From NCBI GenBank assembly GCA_964542535.1, contig CAZIUE010000011.1, positions 62,001 to 126,000 on the forward strand: DNA of 64,000 bases, read 5' to 3'. Under the pieces are notes generated by a model. It was given only the letters and a program-made list of their open reading frames with translations, did no database searches and was not told the origin of the DNA. Within the stretch, counting starts at the first letter, position 1, and the number at the start of each line of letters is the position of its first letter. The translations under genes and the position numbers were made by a program. The stretch is from Pseudopelobacter sp964542535. GTDB lineage: Bacteria; Desulfobacterota; Desulfuromonadia; Geobacterales; Pseudopelobacteraceae. Of the stretch, positions 15,977-24,740 are shown piece by piece.

Positions 15977-18900
15977 CTAGCGAAATTCCAGCTTGTAGTA
16001 GAGATCGACGCTGCTCTCGCTGCCGGTCTGGGTCTCGATCTGCCAGTTCCTGAAGATATCGTAGCGTAACCTGAACAGATTGCTTCCCGAAAACAGCGAC
16101 CGGCCATAGCTGACGTAGAGCTGGGGGGTCAGATACTTGCCCACGCTGAGGGTCGTTTCGGCAACGCTGGACTGGCTGGTCGTCGCGCTTTCCCCCAGGG
16201 TCCCCTGCAGCGGCCTGTAGCCCATGGTGGAGCCGTTCGTTCCCAGGCCGTCCTGGATCTCCAGGCTGCTCAACCCCAGATACTCCTTGACCTGGTCCAA
16301 CAGCACCGAGGCCTGGCTGGAGCCGAGCAGGGCGCCGGCGGCTTTCGCCATCAGGCCGGTCTGGCCGGAGTCCCCCCCCAGGGGGCGGCCCAGCACCACA
16401 TAGGCCAGGATATCCGAGTCCTGCATGGTTGGCTCGGAGTAGAGCCTGGTGACCGGGCGTTGCAGCGTCCCGGTGACCGTTACGCCGGCGCGCACGTCGC
16501 CGACGGTGCGCAGGGCCAGAAAATCCAGGGTCGGCCGGTGAATCGGGCCGCCGGTGAAGAACAGGCGGCCCCGGACGATCTCCAGGTTCACGCCGTAGGT
16601 GCGGAAGCGCCCTTTGGTAACCCTGATCTCGCCGCTGCTGGTGATCTGTTCCAGCCCGTTCATGGTCAGGTCCATGCTTCCCCCCAGGCTGGCATCGATA
16701 CCGGATGCCCGCACGCTGACCCGTTCCCCCAGCACCACCCGCACCCGGGCGTCGAGCAACGGGGATGGCGTCGCACTCTCCGGCGCGCTCCTCCCCTCCC
16801 TGACCACGTCGCTGCTGGGGGAGATCCGCGTCCGTGACGAGCTGTCGGCAATGCGCAGCTCGGGAATGCGCAGCTCACCCCGCACGCTGATCCGCTGGGG
16901 GGTCCCCTCGAACCTGAGCTCCGGCGACGTCAGCAGGCGCAGCTCCGGGACGTTGACCGTCTGGAAGTTCTCGCCCCGCACCGTGCCGGAAAGGCTGCTC
17001 ACCCGCCAGCCGGCCAGGGCGATGCGCGCCGTGGCGCTGACCCGGCCGGCACCGGAACCGGCGTGCAGGGATTCGATCAGGATCAGGTCCCGCTCCAGGC
17101 GCGCCGCCAGGCGCACATCCTTCAGCCGGATGCCGGCACTGGGGAGGTAGGCGCCGGCCCGTTCCAGGTTCAGCCTCCCTTCCAGTCGGGGATCATCCCA
17201 GCTGCCGTTGACCTGGCACGCCAGGTCCAGCTCGCCGCCGGTCTCCCGCACCATGCCGGGGAACAGGGCCGCCAGTATCCCCTGCTCCTGGAGACGCCCG
17301 GTGAGGGAGACGCTCAGGGGATCGCCGCCGCGGGGGGCCAGGGGGAGACGCGCCGCCACCGGCAGCCGGAAACCGGCCCGCAGCTGGCCGTGCCGTTCCA
17401 TGGCCAGGGAGAGCTGGCCGGTGAGTTCCTCACCCTGCCAGCCCCAGCTGAGCTCCGCGCTCCTGAAGAGCAGCCTGAGTTCGCCATCGGGAGTCGCACG
17501 GCGCAGGGTCCCTCCGGAGAGGAGGGCGCTGCCGTCCAGCCTGAAACGCTGCCCCGCCATGGTCTCACCGGTCACCCGCCCGCTGATGAGCCCCTCGGCA
17601 CCGGTACCGGCCGGGAGCCAGGGGGCGAGCAGCGCCAGATCGATCCGTTCCAGCTGGGCGGCCAGGGTTCCCCGCTCCGGCAGCGCCCGTCCCAGGGGAG
17701 CGGACGAGGAGAACGAGCCCCGCAGGCGCCCGTCCCGCTCCGTGTCAAGTTCCAGGCGGGCCGCTACCCCCCCCTGTCCGCCGGTGAGGTCCAGCCGGAG
17801 ACGGGGGAAGGCGAGACTGGCGCCCCGAAGGGCAAGGTTCCCCCGGGCAGCAGCCCGTGCCTCCAGGCTGAGCCGTTCGCCCGGCAACAGCCCCAGGGTC
17901 AGGGTACCGGAGCTGGTCCCGCTCAGGCGGGCGTCGGCCAGGAACAGGCTGCTCCTGGCCAGATTCAGGTCACCCCACTGTGCATGCAGCTGGCCGGTCA
18001 GGGGGGTCCCCCGCAGGTCCGCGGAGATATGCAGAAACTCTGAGGGGCCGGCAACGAGCCGCAGGGGAGCAAGCAGGAACCGCCCGGAAGCCACGGAAAA
18101 CCGTGCCGGAGCTGCCAGGTTCCAGGCGCCGGTGCCGTCCCGTCCCTCAAGCCGGGTGAGATTCCCCTGCCAGACGCCGTTGCCGTAGCCGGCGACCAGC
18201 CCCAGGCGGGCCCCGTTACCGGCGGAGCCCAGGCTGGCCTCCAGGTCGTGGCGGGCGAGAGTCCCCCGCACTCTGAGACGGGCCGCCGCCAGCTTGAGCG
18301 CGGCGCGGCGTACCCCTTCCAGGGATGCGTCCAGCCGCAGGGGAAAGCCGTCCCCGTCCTCCAGACGGGCGTCCAGACCGGCCCGGTCCGCATGCATCCC
18401 CCCCCAGTCCAGTCCGTTCCCCCGGGCCGTCATGGCGCCGCTGACGCGGCCGCGCTTCAGCGCCAGCCACCCTTCCCCCCCGCAGCTTCCGGATGCCCCC
18501 GGTATCAGCCGCGAAAGATCCCTGACCCGGGCCAGCAGGTCGATGCGCCGACTCAGTCTGCCCGAGCCGCGCAGATCGAAGCCGTTGCCTGCCAGCAGGA
18601 GCCGCTCCAGCCCCAGATCGCCGTCAACCAGGGCGGCCCGCAGCTCGCCGGTCAACGTCTGGCCGTGCAGGCGGCTCTCCAGCAGGGAGGCACTGACCCG
18701 GCCGGACGGACGACCGCCGGCGGACCGGGCCACCCGCCCCGACAGCGCCAGGTTCAGGCTCCCCTTCCACTCCGGAGAGATCCTGGCCGGGTTGAGGCCC
18801 CGACCGGAGAGTTCCCCTGCCAGGAGCAGACCGTCGCGCCACTCCAGATCCAGGCGGCCGGACAAAGCGCCGTCCAGGAGCGAGCCGTTCAGCTCCGCCA

Positions 18901-19966
18901 GCCTGAGATCATGGCCCGTGCCCCGGCAGACGCCGGAGAGCCTGACCCGGCGCCATCCCTCCCCCTGGTTGGCCAGGTTGAACCGCCCCTGATACGCTTC
19001 GGGAGTTCCGGCCAGATCCAGGGTTCCCGACAGGCTGGTGGCCAGATGCAGCTCGGGAGCCAGGTCCAGCTCCTTAAGGCGCAGCCGCAGCGACAGGAGC
19101 GGCCGGGGGGCCTTCAGGGTCAGGGACCCGTCGGCGCTCAGGCTGCCCCTGCGGCCCGGCCGCTCCAGCCGGAGCCGGCGCAGGTTGAAGCCGACCGGCG
19201 TCATGCCCAGCTCCCCGGTCAGCGCCACCCTCCCGGCGTCGGCCATTCCCCCGGTCAGGGAGAGCCGGGCGCAAAGTTCTTCTCCCTTGTCCCGGGGTCC
19301 CGGCTCCAGCCGCAGCCTGAAGCGGTTCATCTCCGCCACGGGGGTTTTCAGACCGGCCAGGAGGTCGGCCCTGAGCTCCGGAGCGCCGAAGCCGACCGCG
19401 AGGCTCCCCTCCAGACGGCCGGTGGGCACATCCAGCACCAGCTTCTCCAGGGAGAGCCGTTCATCCCGCCACTCCAGGAAACAGGAGAGGGAATCCAGCC
19501 GCAACGGCTCGTGCCGCAGCCGGCGATAGACCAGGTCCGTCACCCGCAGGCGGGCCACCATGACGTCCAGAAGACGGCTCCAGGCCGGCATGCGCGGCCA
19601 AGCCAGGTCGGGCGTCGCACCGTCGTCCGGGGCATCGTCCCGGATGCGCACCCGCTCCAGGTGTAATTCCTGGAGGCCAAGCGTACCGGTCAAGAGCAGC
19701 TCCGGCTTCCACCGCAGCTCCAGCCGTCCCGCCTCCAGCCGCCGCTCTCCCAGGGAGAGCCGCACCCCCTGGAGCAGCAGCCGGTCGCACAACCGGCCCG
19801 AGACCACATCGGCCGAAAAAGCGCCCCGGCTTAAGGAAGAAGCCGAAGCCACCAGCCAGGCGGCCCCCTGGGGGGTAGCCGTCAGCCACACCAGCCCCAC
19901 GGCGAGCGTCGCCATCAGAACGACCGCTCCAAGGGGCACCAGGATCACCCTGACCAGCCGCCTCAC
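15977..19966 (-). CDS. tamB: Translocation and assembly module protein TamB
   Basis: A 1329-residue AsmA-like protein. A GTG start at 19966 overlaps the tamA stop by 4 nt (GTGA). Residues about 8-30 form a single N-terminal membrane anchor; then come about 950 residues of repetitive beta strands rich in L, R, G and S, as in the long beta-groove proteins that bridge inner and outer membrane. The last 300 residues are the conserved TamB domain (DUF490), including DSDILAYVVLGRP and a C-terminal strand ending in KLEFR. TamB works with TamA in outer-membrane protein insertion and, in several bacteria, phospholipid transport. Here it sits inside a trehalose operon, which is unusual. Confidence 0.92.
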   Translation of the reverse strand: MRRLVRVILVPLGAVVLMATLAVGLVWLTATPQGAAWLVASASSLSRGAFSADVVSGRLCDRLLLQGVRLSLGERRLEAGRLELRWKPELLLTGTLGLQELHLERVRIRDDAPDDGATPDLAWPRMPAWSRLLDVMVARLRVTDLVYRRLRHEPLRLDSLSCFLEWRDERLSLEKLVLDVPTGRLEGSLAVGFGAPELRADLLAGLKTPVAEMNRFRLRLEPGPRDKGEELCARLSLTGGMADAGRVALTGELGMTPVGFNLRRLRLERPGRRGSLSADGSLTLKAPRPLLSLRLRLKELDLAPELHLATSLSGTLDLAGTPEAYQGRFNLANQGEGWRRVRLSGVCRGTGHDLRLAELNGSLLDGALSGRLDLEWRDGLLLAGELSGRGLNPARISPEWKGSLNLALSGRVARSAGGRPSGRVSASLLESRLHGQTLTGELRAALVDGDLGLERLLLAGNGFDLRGSGRLSRRIDLLARVRDLSRLIPGASGSCGGEGWLALKRGRVSGAMTARGNGLDWGGMHADRAGLDARLEDGDGFPLRLDASLEGVRRAALKLAAARLRVRGTLARHDLEASLGSAGNGARLGLVAGYGNGVWQGNLTRLEGRDGTGAWNLAAPARFSVASGRFLLAPLRLVAGPSEFLHISADLRGTPLTGQLHAQWGDLNLARSSLFLADARLSGTSSGTLTLGLLPGERLSLEARAAARGNLALRGASLAFPRLRLDLTGGQGGVAARLELDTERDGRLRGSFSSSAPLGRALPERGTLAAQLERIDLALLAPWLPAGTGAEGLISGRVTGETMAGQRFRLDGSALLSGGTLRRATPDGELRLLFRSAELSWGWQGEELTGQLSLAMERHGQLRAGFRLPVAARLPLAPRGGDPLSVSLTGRLQEQGILAALFPGMVRETGGELDLACQVNGSWDDPRLEGRLNLERAGAYLPSAGIRLKDVRLAARLERDLILIESLHAGSGAGRVSATARIALAGWRVSSLSGTVRGENFQTVNVPELRLLTSPELRFEGTPQRISVRGELRIPELRIADSSSRTRISPSSDVVREGRSAPESATPSPLLDARVRVVLGERVSVRASGIDASLGGSMDLTMNGLEQITSSGEIRVTKGRFRTYGVNLEIVRGRLFFTGGPIHRPTLDFLALRTVGDVRAGVTVTGTLQRPVTRLYSEPTMQDSDILAYVVLGRPLGGDSGQTGLMAKAAGALLGSSQASVLLDQVKEYLGLSSLEIQDGLGTNGSTMGYRPLQGTLGESATTSQSSVAETTLSVGKYLTPQLYVSYGRSLFSGSNLFRLRYDIFRNWQIETQTGSESSVDLYYKLEFR

Positions 19967-21792
19967 AGTTCGAACCCCACGGTAAAGTGCACGTGCAGCG
20001 ATGAGTGGCGGCCGTTGAGCGGCCGAGCCAGGGAGAGGTTCAGGGCACCCACGGGGGAGTAGTAATGCAACCCCACCCCGGCGCCCTGGTACAGCTTCAG
20101 CGAGGAGAACGAGTCGAAGGCGTTGCCTGCGTCAAAAAAGAGCGAGAGGCTCCAGTCACGGAAGATGGCCCGCTCCAGTTCCAGGCTGCCGACCAGGAGC
20201 TGCCTGCCTCCCACCACATCCCCCGAACCATCGCGCGGACCGAGGGACTTGTAGGAATACCCGCGCACGCTCCGGTCGCCACCGCCAAAGAAACGCAGGG
20301 TCGGCGGAATGGCGCTCATGTGATCGCCCAGCAGGCTGACGCCCGCCTCTCCCCGGGTCCGCAGCAGGAAGCGCCCGGGAAGCGCCAGCACGTGACTCCC
20401 CCCGGCCAGGAGTTGCACCAGCTCCGTATCCGAGCCCAGGATGCGGTGGGTTCCGCGCAGTTCCAGGCTGTAGCGGTACCCGCGCCGGGGACGCAGCGGG
20501 TTGTCGTAACGGTCGACGGACAGACGCAGCCCGGGCAGCAGGAGCCGCGCGCTGTCATCCTGGTCCCCCACCCGGTAATCCTCGTACTGCCCCCTCACAT
20601 AGGCCGTCCCCAGTATCCCCCTAGCGAAGCCGTGGCTCCGGGCCAGTTCCAGGGCCAGAATCCTGCTGGTGTAAGCATCCGTCTCCTCCCGTTGCAGGTT
20701 CAGTTGCAGCGTCGTGGCGCTTCTGATGTTCCGCGGGCTGGGCTGGACATAGCCGACGGCCAGTCCCTGCAGCCGCTCGGCCAGGAACAGTTGGGAGTTC
20801 AGCTCATGCCCCAGGTGGAACAGGTTCAGGTCGCGGTAGCGGACGGTGAAGCGGCCGCCGGTATCAGTGCCGTAGCCGATGCCGGGACGCAGGGTGATGC
20901 GCGGCGCCTGGGCCAGGCGCACGATCACCGGCACCCGCAGGGAGGCGGCGTCGGCCGTTCCGGTCGTCACCTGTACTTCCCGGAAGCGTTCGGAGTTGGT
21001 GAAGTTGCGCTGGGTCGCACCCAGGCGGGAATGGGAAAAAAACTGGCCGGGGGCGTAGCTCAGATGGCGGTGCAGGTAGTCGTCCGGATAGTCGGTGGCC
21101 CCCTCGATGCTGGTCTCGCCGAAGGCGTATCTGCCCCCCGTCTCCAGGGCCAGCTCGATCACGGCGCCGGTGGCACCCTGGGCGATGCGGATTTCGTGGC
21201 GCGCGTAGGCCGCGTCCAGGTAGCCCATCTCCTGTGCCCGGGAGAGAAGCGTTGCCTTGGCCTCTTCGTAGGACTGGTGCAGCAGCACGTCCCCCTTTTT
21301 GAGGGGAAACTGTTCCACCAGCCGCCGCAGGCGCCGCTCCCCTCCCCCCGGCCCGCTCAGACTGACCCGCACGTCGCTCAGGCGCAGCTGCTGACCCGGC
21401 TCGACCCTGACCAGCAGGCGCAGGACCTCCGGCGACTCCTTCAGGCTGACGGAAACCCGGGCATGGTAGTAACCGAACGGCTCCAGGGCGGTCCTGGCCC
21501 GCTCCTCCGCCTGGCGGGAAAAGCGCTCCAGCCAGAGTCGGTCAACATCGTCTCCCTGGTCCAGCTCCTCGGGCAGGGCCAGCCAGGCGAGCACGTTGTC
21601 CCGGGCCTCCCCCTCGACCCCCTTCACCTCCAGCTCCACAGCCCGGGCCGCCAACAGGGGCGCAGCCGGCAGCAGGCAGAGCAGCAGCGCGACCAACAGC
21701 GCGGAGGCGCACCGCCGCGACAGAGGCGATACGCGGGAGAGGCGGGAAACACACAGGCGGGACAGGGCCGCGAAACAGGGGACTCGGATCAA
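19963..21792 (-). CDS. tamA: TamA, Omp85-family outer-membrane protein
   Basis: A 609-residue protein. The longer frame has no ATG between the end of treY and the mature region; the TTG at 21792, overlapping the treY stop (TTGA) with GAGGTG upstream, is the best start and gives a signal peptide (about residues 20-48, ALLVALLLCLLPAAPLLAARA). Three POTRA-like repeats (about 50-265) precede a 16-strand barrel containing FFGGGDRSVRGY, the conserved surface motif of the family, and a C-terminal strand ending in FTVGFEL with terminal hydrophobic residues. Together with TamB it forms the TAM complex. Confidence 0.88.
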   Translation of the reverse strand: MIRVPCFAALSRLCVSRLSRVSPLSRRCASALLVALLLCLLPAAPLLAARAVELEVKGVEGEARDNVLAWLALPEELDQGDDVDRLWLERFSRQAEERARTALEPFGYYHARVSVSLKESPEVLRLLVRVEPGQQLRLSDVRVSLSGPGGGERRLRRLVEQFPLKKGDVLLHQSYEEAKATLLSRAQEMGYLDAAYARHEIRIAQGATGAVIELALETGGRYAFGETSIEGATDYPDDYLHRHLSYAPGQFFSHSRLGATQRNFTNSERFREVQVTTGTADAASLRVPVIVRLAQAPRITLRPGIGYGTDTGGRFTVRYRDLNLFHLGHELNSQLFLAERLQGLAVGYVQPSPRNIRSATTLQLNLQREETDAYTSRILALELARSHGFARGILGTAYVRGQYEDYRVGDQDDSARLLLPGLRLSVDRYDNPLRPRRGYRYSLELRGTHRILGSDTELVQLLAGGSHVLALPGRFLLRTRGEAGVSLLGDHMSAIPPTLRFFGGGDRSVRGYSYKSLGPRDGSGDVVGGRQLLVGSLELERAIFRDWSLSLFFDAGNAFDSFSSLKLYQGAGVGLHYYSPVGALNLSLARPLNGRHSSLHVHFTVGFEL

Positions 21793-24740
21793 GCGGCACC
21801 TCGCGCCAGCAGGGCCACGGGATAGGAGGCCAGGATTTCCCCCAGGGGGAGGCAGGCCGCTGCTCCGTCCGGTGAAACGGTCACCCTCTCGGCGGTGAAG
21901 ATGTTGCGATAGGAGGCTCCCGACTCTTCGCGGGGGAGCACGAGCCGGGTATCTCCCCACAGCCCGGGGCCCAGGGGGAGTCCGGCTGCATCCCCTATCA
22001 GACGGGTAAAAAAGCGGGGCGCGACCACCAGAACCGATGCGCCGCGAACGGAACGCAGGAAGGCGCAGACATGCTCCTGGAGGCGCCCCTCCACTGCCAG
22101 GGGGTGGTAGCGGCCCGCCTCGAACAGGGGCCGGTTGTTGCGACGGAACGCCAGTGCCGCGCGGATCAGATGCAACTTGATGCGCCCGTCCCAACGGCAG
22201 GCCAGCAGCTGGCACGCGGTTTCCCGGGGATCCTGCCCAGCCTCCCTGCGCAGCAGGTCGTCCAGCGCCTCCATCCTCAGGCCGAAGTCCACCGGCCGGC
22301 GGTTGTCCGGGTCCACCAGGCTGAAGTCCCACAGTTCACTCCCCTGGTAGAAGTCGGGGATGCCGGGGGAGGCGATCTTGAGCAGGGTCTGGGACAGGGA
22401 GTTGAAGATGCCGCAGGCGGCCGTCAGCTCCTGGAATGACGAGAAATCAGCCAGGAAGGCGTTGTGGCGGGAGTCGTCCAGGATCAGATCGATGAAGCGC
22501 AGCACCGCTTTCTCGTGGGGAACGTTGGGGCTGATCCAGCTGGTATGGACCTTGGCCTCGCGCATGGCCTTGAGCATGTACTCACCCATGCGCTGCCGGA
22601 ACTTCCGGAACTCGTCGTCCCCGCTTCCGGGGAAGGGCCAGGTTCCCACCAGGGTCTGGTAGAGCAGATACTCCTCGTTGCGGCTGGGGGTCGGCCTGCC
22701 GTCCACGACGACCCGGAAACGGCGGTTCTGACGACTCCAGCGGGAGAGTCCCTCCCGCCACGGGTCGGGTATCTCCGAGAGCACGTTGATACGGGCACGC
22801 ACGTCCTCGCTGCGCTTGGTGTCATGGGTCGATGTGGCCAGCATGGAGAAGGGGTGCTGTTTGCAGCGCTTCAGGTTCTGGCCGTGAAACGCCTCCAGGG
22901 TAAGGCCGAAACGTTCCGGGCTCCCTCCCACCTCGTTCAGGGAGACCAGCCGGTTGTAGCTGTAGAAGGCGGTGTCCTCCACCCCCTTGGCCATGACCGG
23001 TCCGGTGATCTGCTGGAAGCGCAGCACGAAATCCAGCCAGGACCGGCGCTGATCAGGGGCCAGGCTTTCGGGGAAGCGCAGCAGCAGCACATCCCTGACG
23101 AAATCGAACACCGAGGAGCTTATGGCCGGGTTCCTGCTCCTGGCCCGGCCGAGCGCCGATTCGATGTACTGGCGATCCCGCTCCGTGACCTCGAAACCGT
23201 TGATGTAGGTGCGGTACACCGGGAAAAAGGCGATCACCTCCACGATGGCCTTGATCAGGCTGTTGAGGGTGAAGTCGCGGGTGTGGCGGTTCTGCTCCGA
23301 CAACCTGTTCAGGTAGTGGCCCAGGGTGTTGATTTCGCTGGACATGGACACCTGCATCACCAGTTTCTTCTTCTCGTACATCGCATCGGGGAAGTTGACG
23401 CGCCGCTGCACGAAGCGCGCATACAGGCTGTCGAAGGCCTTGGCATGGCGGCTCTCAACAAACAGCCCGTTGACCTGGTTGGCGAACTCGTAGCCGGTGG
23501 TGCTGACAATCTGCCAGCCATCCGGCAGGGTCTCCCCCTTGAGCAGGATCTTCTCCCCCACGACGTAGAAGGGAACCGGATCGACGGGCTCCCGGTCCCC
23601 CGTTGCCTCCCCGTCCCCCCCGGCGGAAGGCACGGGCGGAACAGAGCCCAGGAGCGCGCCGCAGGCCGCCTGGAGTCTGCGGAAGTACTCCTCCGGGTCC
23701 CGCAGGCCGTCGGCGTGATCGACACGCAGCCCGCTGACGCGGCCCGTGGCCACCAGCTCGAAGATCAGCCGGTGGGTCTCGCCGAAGACCCGCGGCTCCT
23801 CCATCCGGATGGCGCCCAGGGAGTTGATGTCGAAGAAGCGACGGTAATTGATCTCCTCCGTGGCCACCCGCCAGTGGGATACGCGGTACACCTGTTCCCG
23901 CAGCAGGTCGTCCAGCAGGTCATAGCTGCGCGGATCACCCTTGGTTCCGTTGAACAGCGCCAGGTTCCGGTCAATAAACGACCGCACCGCGCCGCTGTTC
24001 TGGTACAGGCTCCACAGGCGGCGCTTGACGACCTCCTTCTCCCGGTAGCGCTCGGCGACACGCTCGGGAACCTGTTCGGTAACCGGCGGCAGGTGACCGA
24101 GGGAGGTGATGATGCTCAGCAGCTCCTGGAACTGGGGGGCATCGACTCCCAGCTCCTCCTCCAGGGCCCCGATCCCCGGGGCCAGGATCCGGCCGTAGGT
24201 CTTGGGAATTACGGGCAGCCGGTGATCATGGTAGGAAACGAAGAAGGAGCCTTCGTCGAAATACAGGCACAGTTCACCGTTTTCCAGCACCGTGCCGTAC
24301 TGGTCACCCAGGATCGGGATCAGGATCTTGTTCTCCAGCTCCTGCTTGACCGGGTGCCAGTCGATGTCGAAAAAGCCCGCATAGGGGGAACTGGGGCCGT
24401 TTTCCAGCACATCCATCCAATAGGCGTTGCCCTGTCCTTCGATGCACATGTGGTTGGGCACGATGTCCAGGATCTGCCCCATGCCCCGGCTCCCCAGTTC
24501 GGCGACCATCCCGTCGTACTCCTCGGGAGAGCCGATTTCCGGGTTGAGGCAGGTGTGGTCCTGGATGTCGTAGCCGTGCGGACTGCCCGGGTGGGCCTTG
24601 AAGTAGGGGGAGGCATAGATGTCGCCAATGCCCAGCTCGTACAGGTAGGGGATGATCCGGCGTGCATCGTCAAAGCGGAACGCGGCGTTGAACTGCAACC
24701 GGTAGCTGGCCAGCGGTATCCTCAGTCCCGCGCCGTTCAC
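21789..24740 (-). CDS. treY: Maltooligosyltrehalose synthase TreY
   Basis: A 983-residue GH13 enzyme (family length 700-1000). It opens with IPLASYRLQFNAAFRFDDA. Catalytic sites are the nucleophile in LRVDHADGLRDP, the glutamate in VVGEKILLKGE, and the aspartate in TSTHDTKRSEDVRARI. TreY turns the reducing end of a maltodextrin into a trehalose unit. A GTG start at 24740 overlaps the GH57 stop (GTGA) and has GGAGGTGAAGG. Compared with shorter TreY proteins there is added material in the middle (about residues 340-380, rich in Pro/Gly). It forms the TreYZ route with the gene two places upstream. Confidence 0.95.
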   Translation of the reverse strand: MNGAGLRIPLASYRLQFNAAFRFDDARRIIPYLYELGIGDIYASPYFKAHPGSPHGYDIQDHTCLNPEIGSPEEYDGMVAELGSRGMGQILDIVPNHMCIEGQGNAYWMDVLENGPSSPYAGFFDIDWHPVKQELENKILIPILGDQYGTVLENGELCLYFDEGSFFVSYHDHRLPVIPKTYGRILAPGIGALEEELGVDAPQFQELLSIITSLGHLPPVTEQVPERVAERYREKEVVKRRLWSLYQNSGAVRSFIDRNLALFNGTKGDPRSYDLLDDLLREQVYRVSHWRVATEEINYRRFFDINSLGAIRMEEPRVFGETHRLIFELVATGRVSGLRVDHADGLRDPEEYFRRLQAACGALLGSVPPVPSAGGDGEATGDREPVDPVPFYVVGEKILLKGETLPDGWQIVSTTGYEFANQVNGLFVESRHAKAFDSLYARFVQRRVNFPDAMYEKKKLVMQVSMSSEINTLGHYLNRLSEQNRHTRDFTLNSLIKAIVEVIAFFPVYRTYINGFEVTERDRQYIESALGRARSRNPAISSSVFDFVRDVLLLRFPESLAPDQRRSWLDFVLRFQQITGPVMAKGVEDTAFYSYNRLVSLNEVGGSPERFGLTLEAFHGQNLKRCKQHPFSMLATSTHDTKRSEDVRARINVLSEIPDPWREGLSRWSRQNRRFRVVVDGRPTPSRNEEYLLYQTLVGTWPFPGSGDDEFRKFRQRMGEYMLKAMREAKVHTSWISPNVPHEKAVLRFIDLILDDSRHNAFLADFSSFQELTAACGIFNSLSQTLLKIASPGIPDFYQGSELWDFSLVDPDNRRPVDFGLRMEALDDLLRREAGQDPRETACQLLACRWDGRIKLHLIRAALAFRRNNRPLFEAGRYHPLAVEGRLQEHVCAFLRSVRGASVLVVAPRFFTRLIGDAAGLPLGPGLWGDTRLVLPREESGASYRNIFTAERVTVSPDGAAACLPLGEILASYPVALLARGAA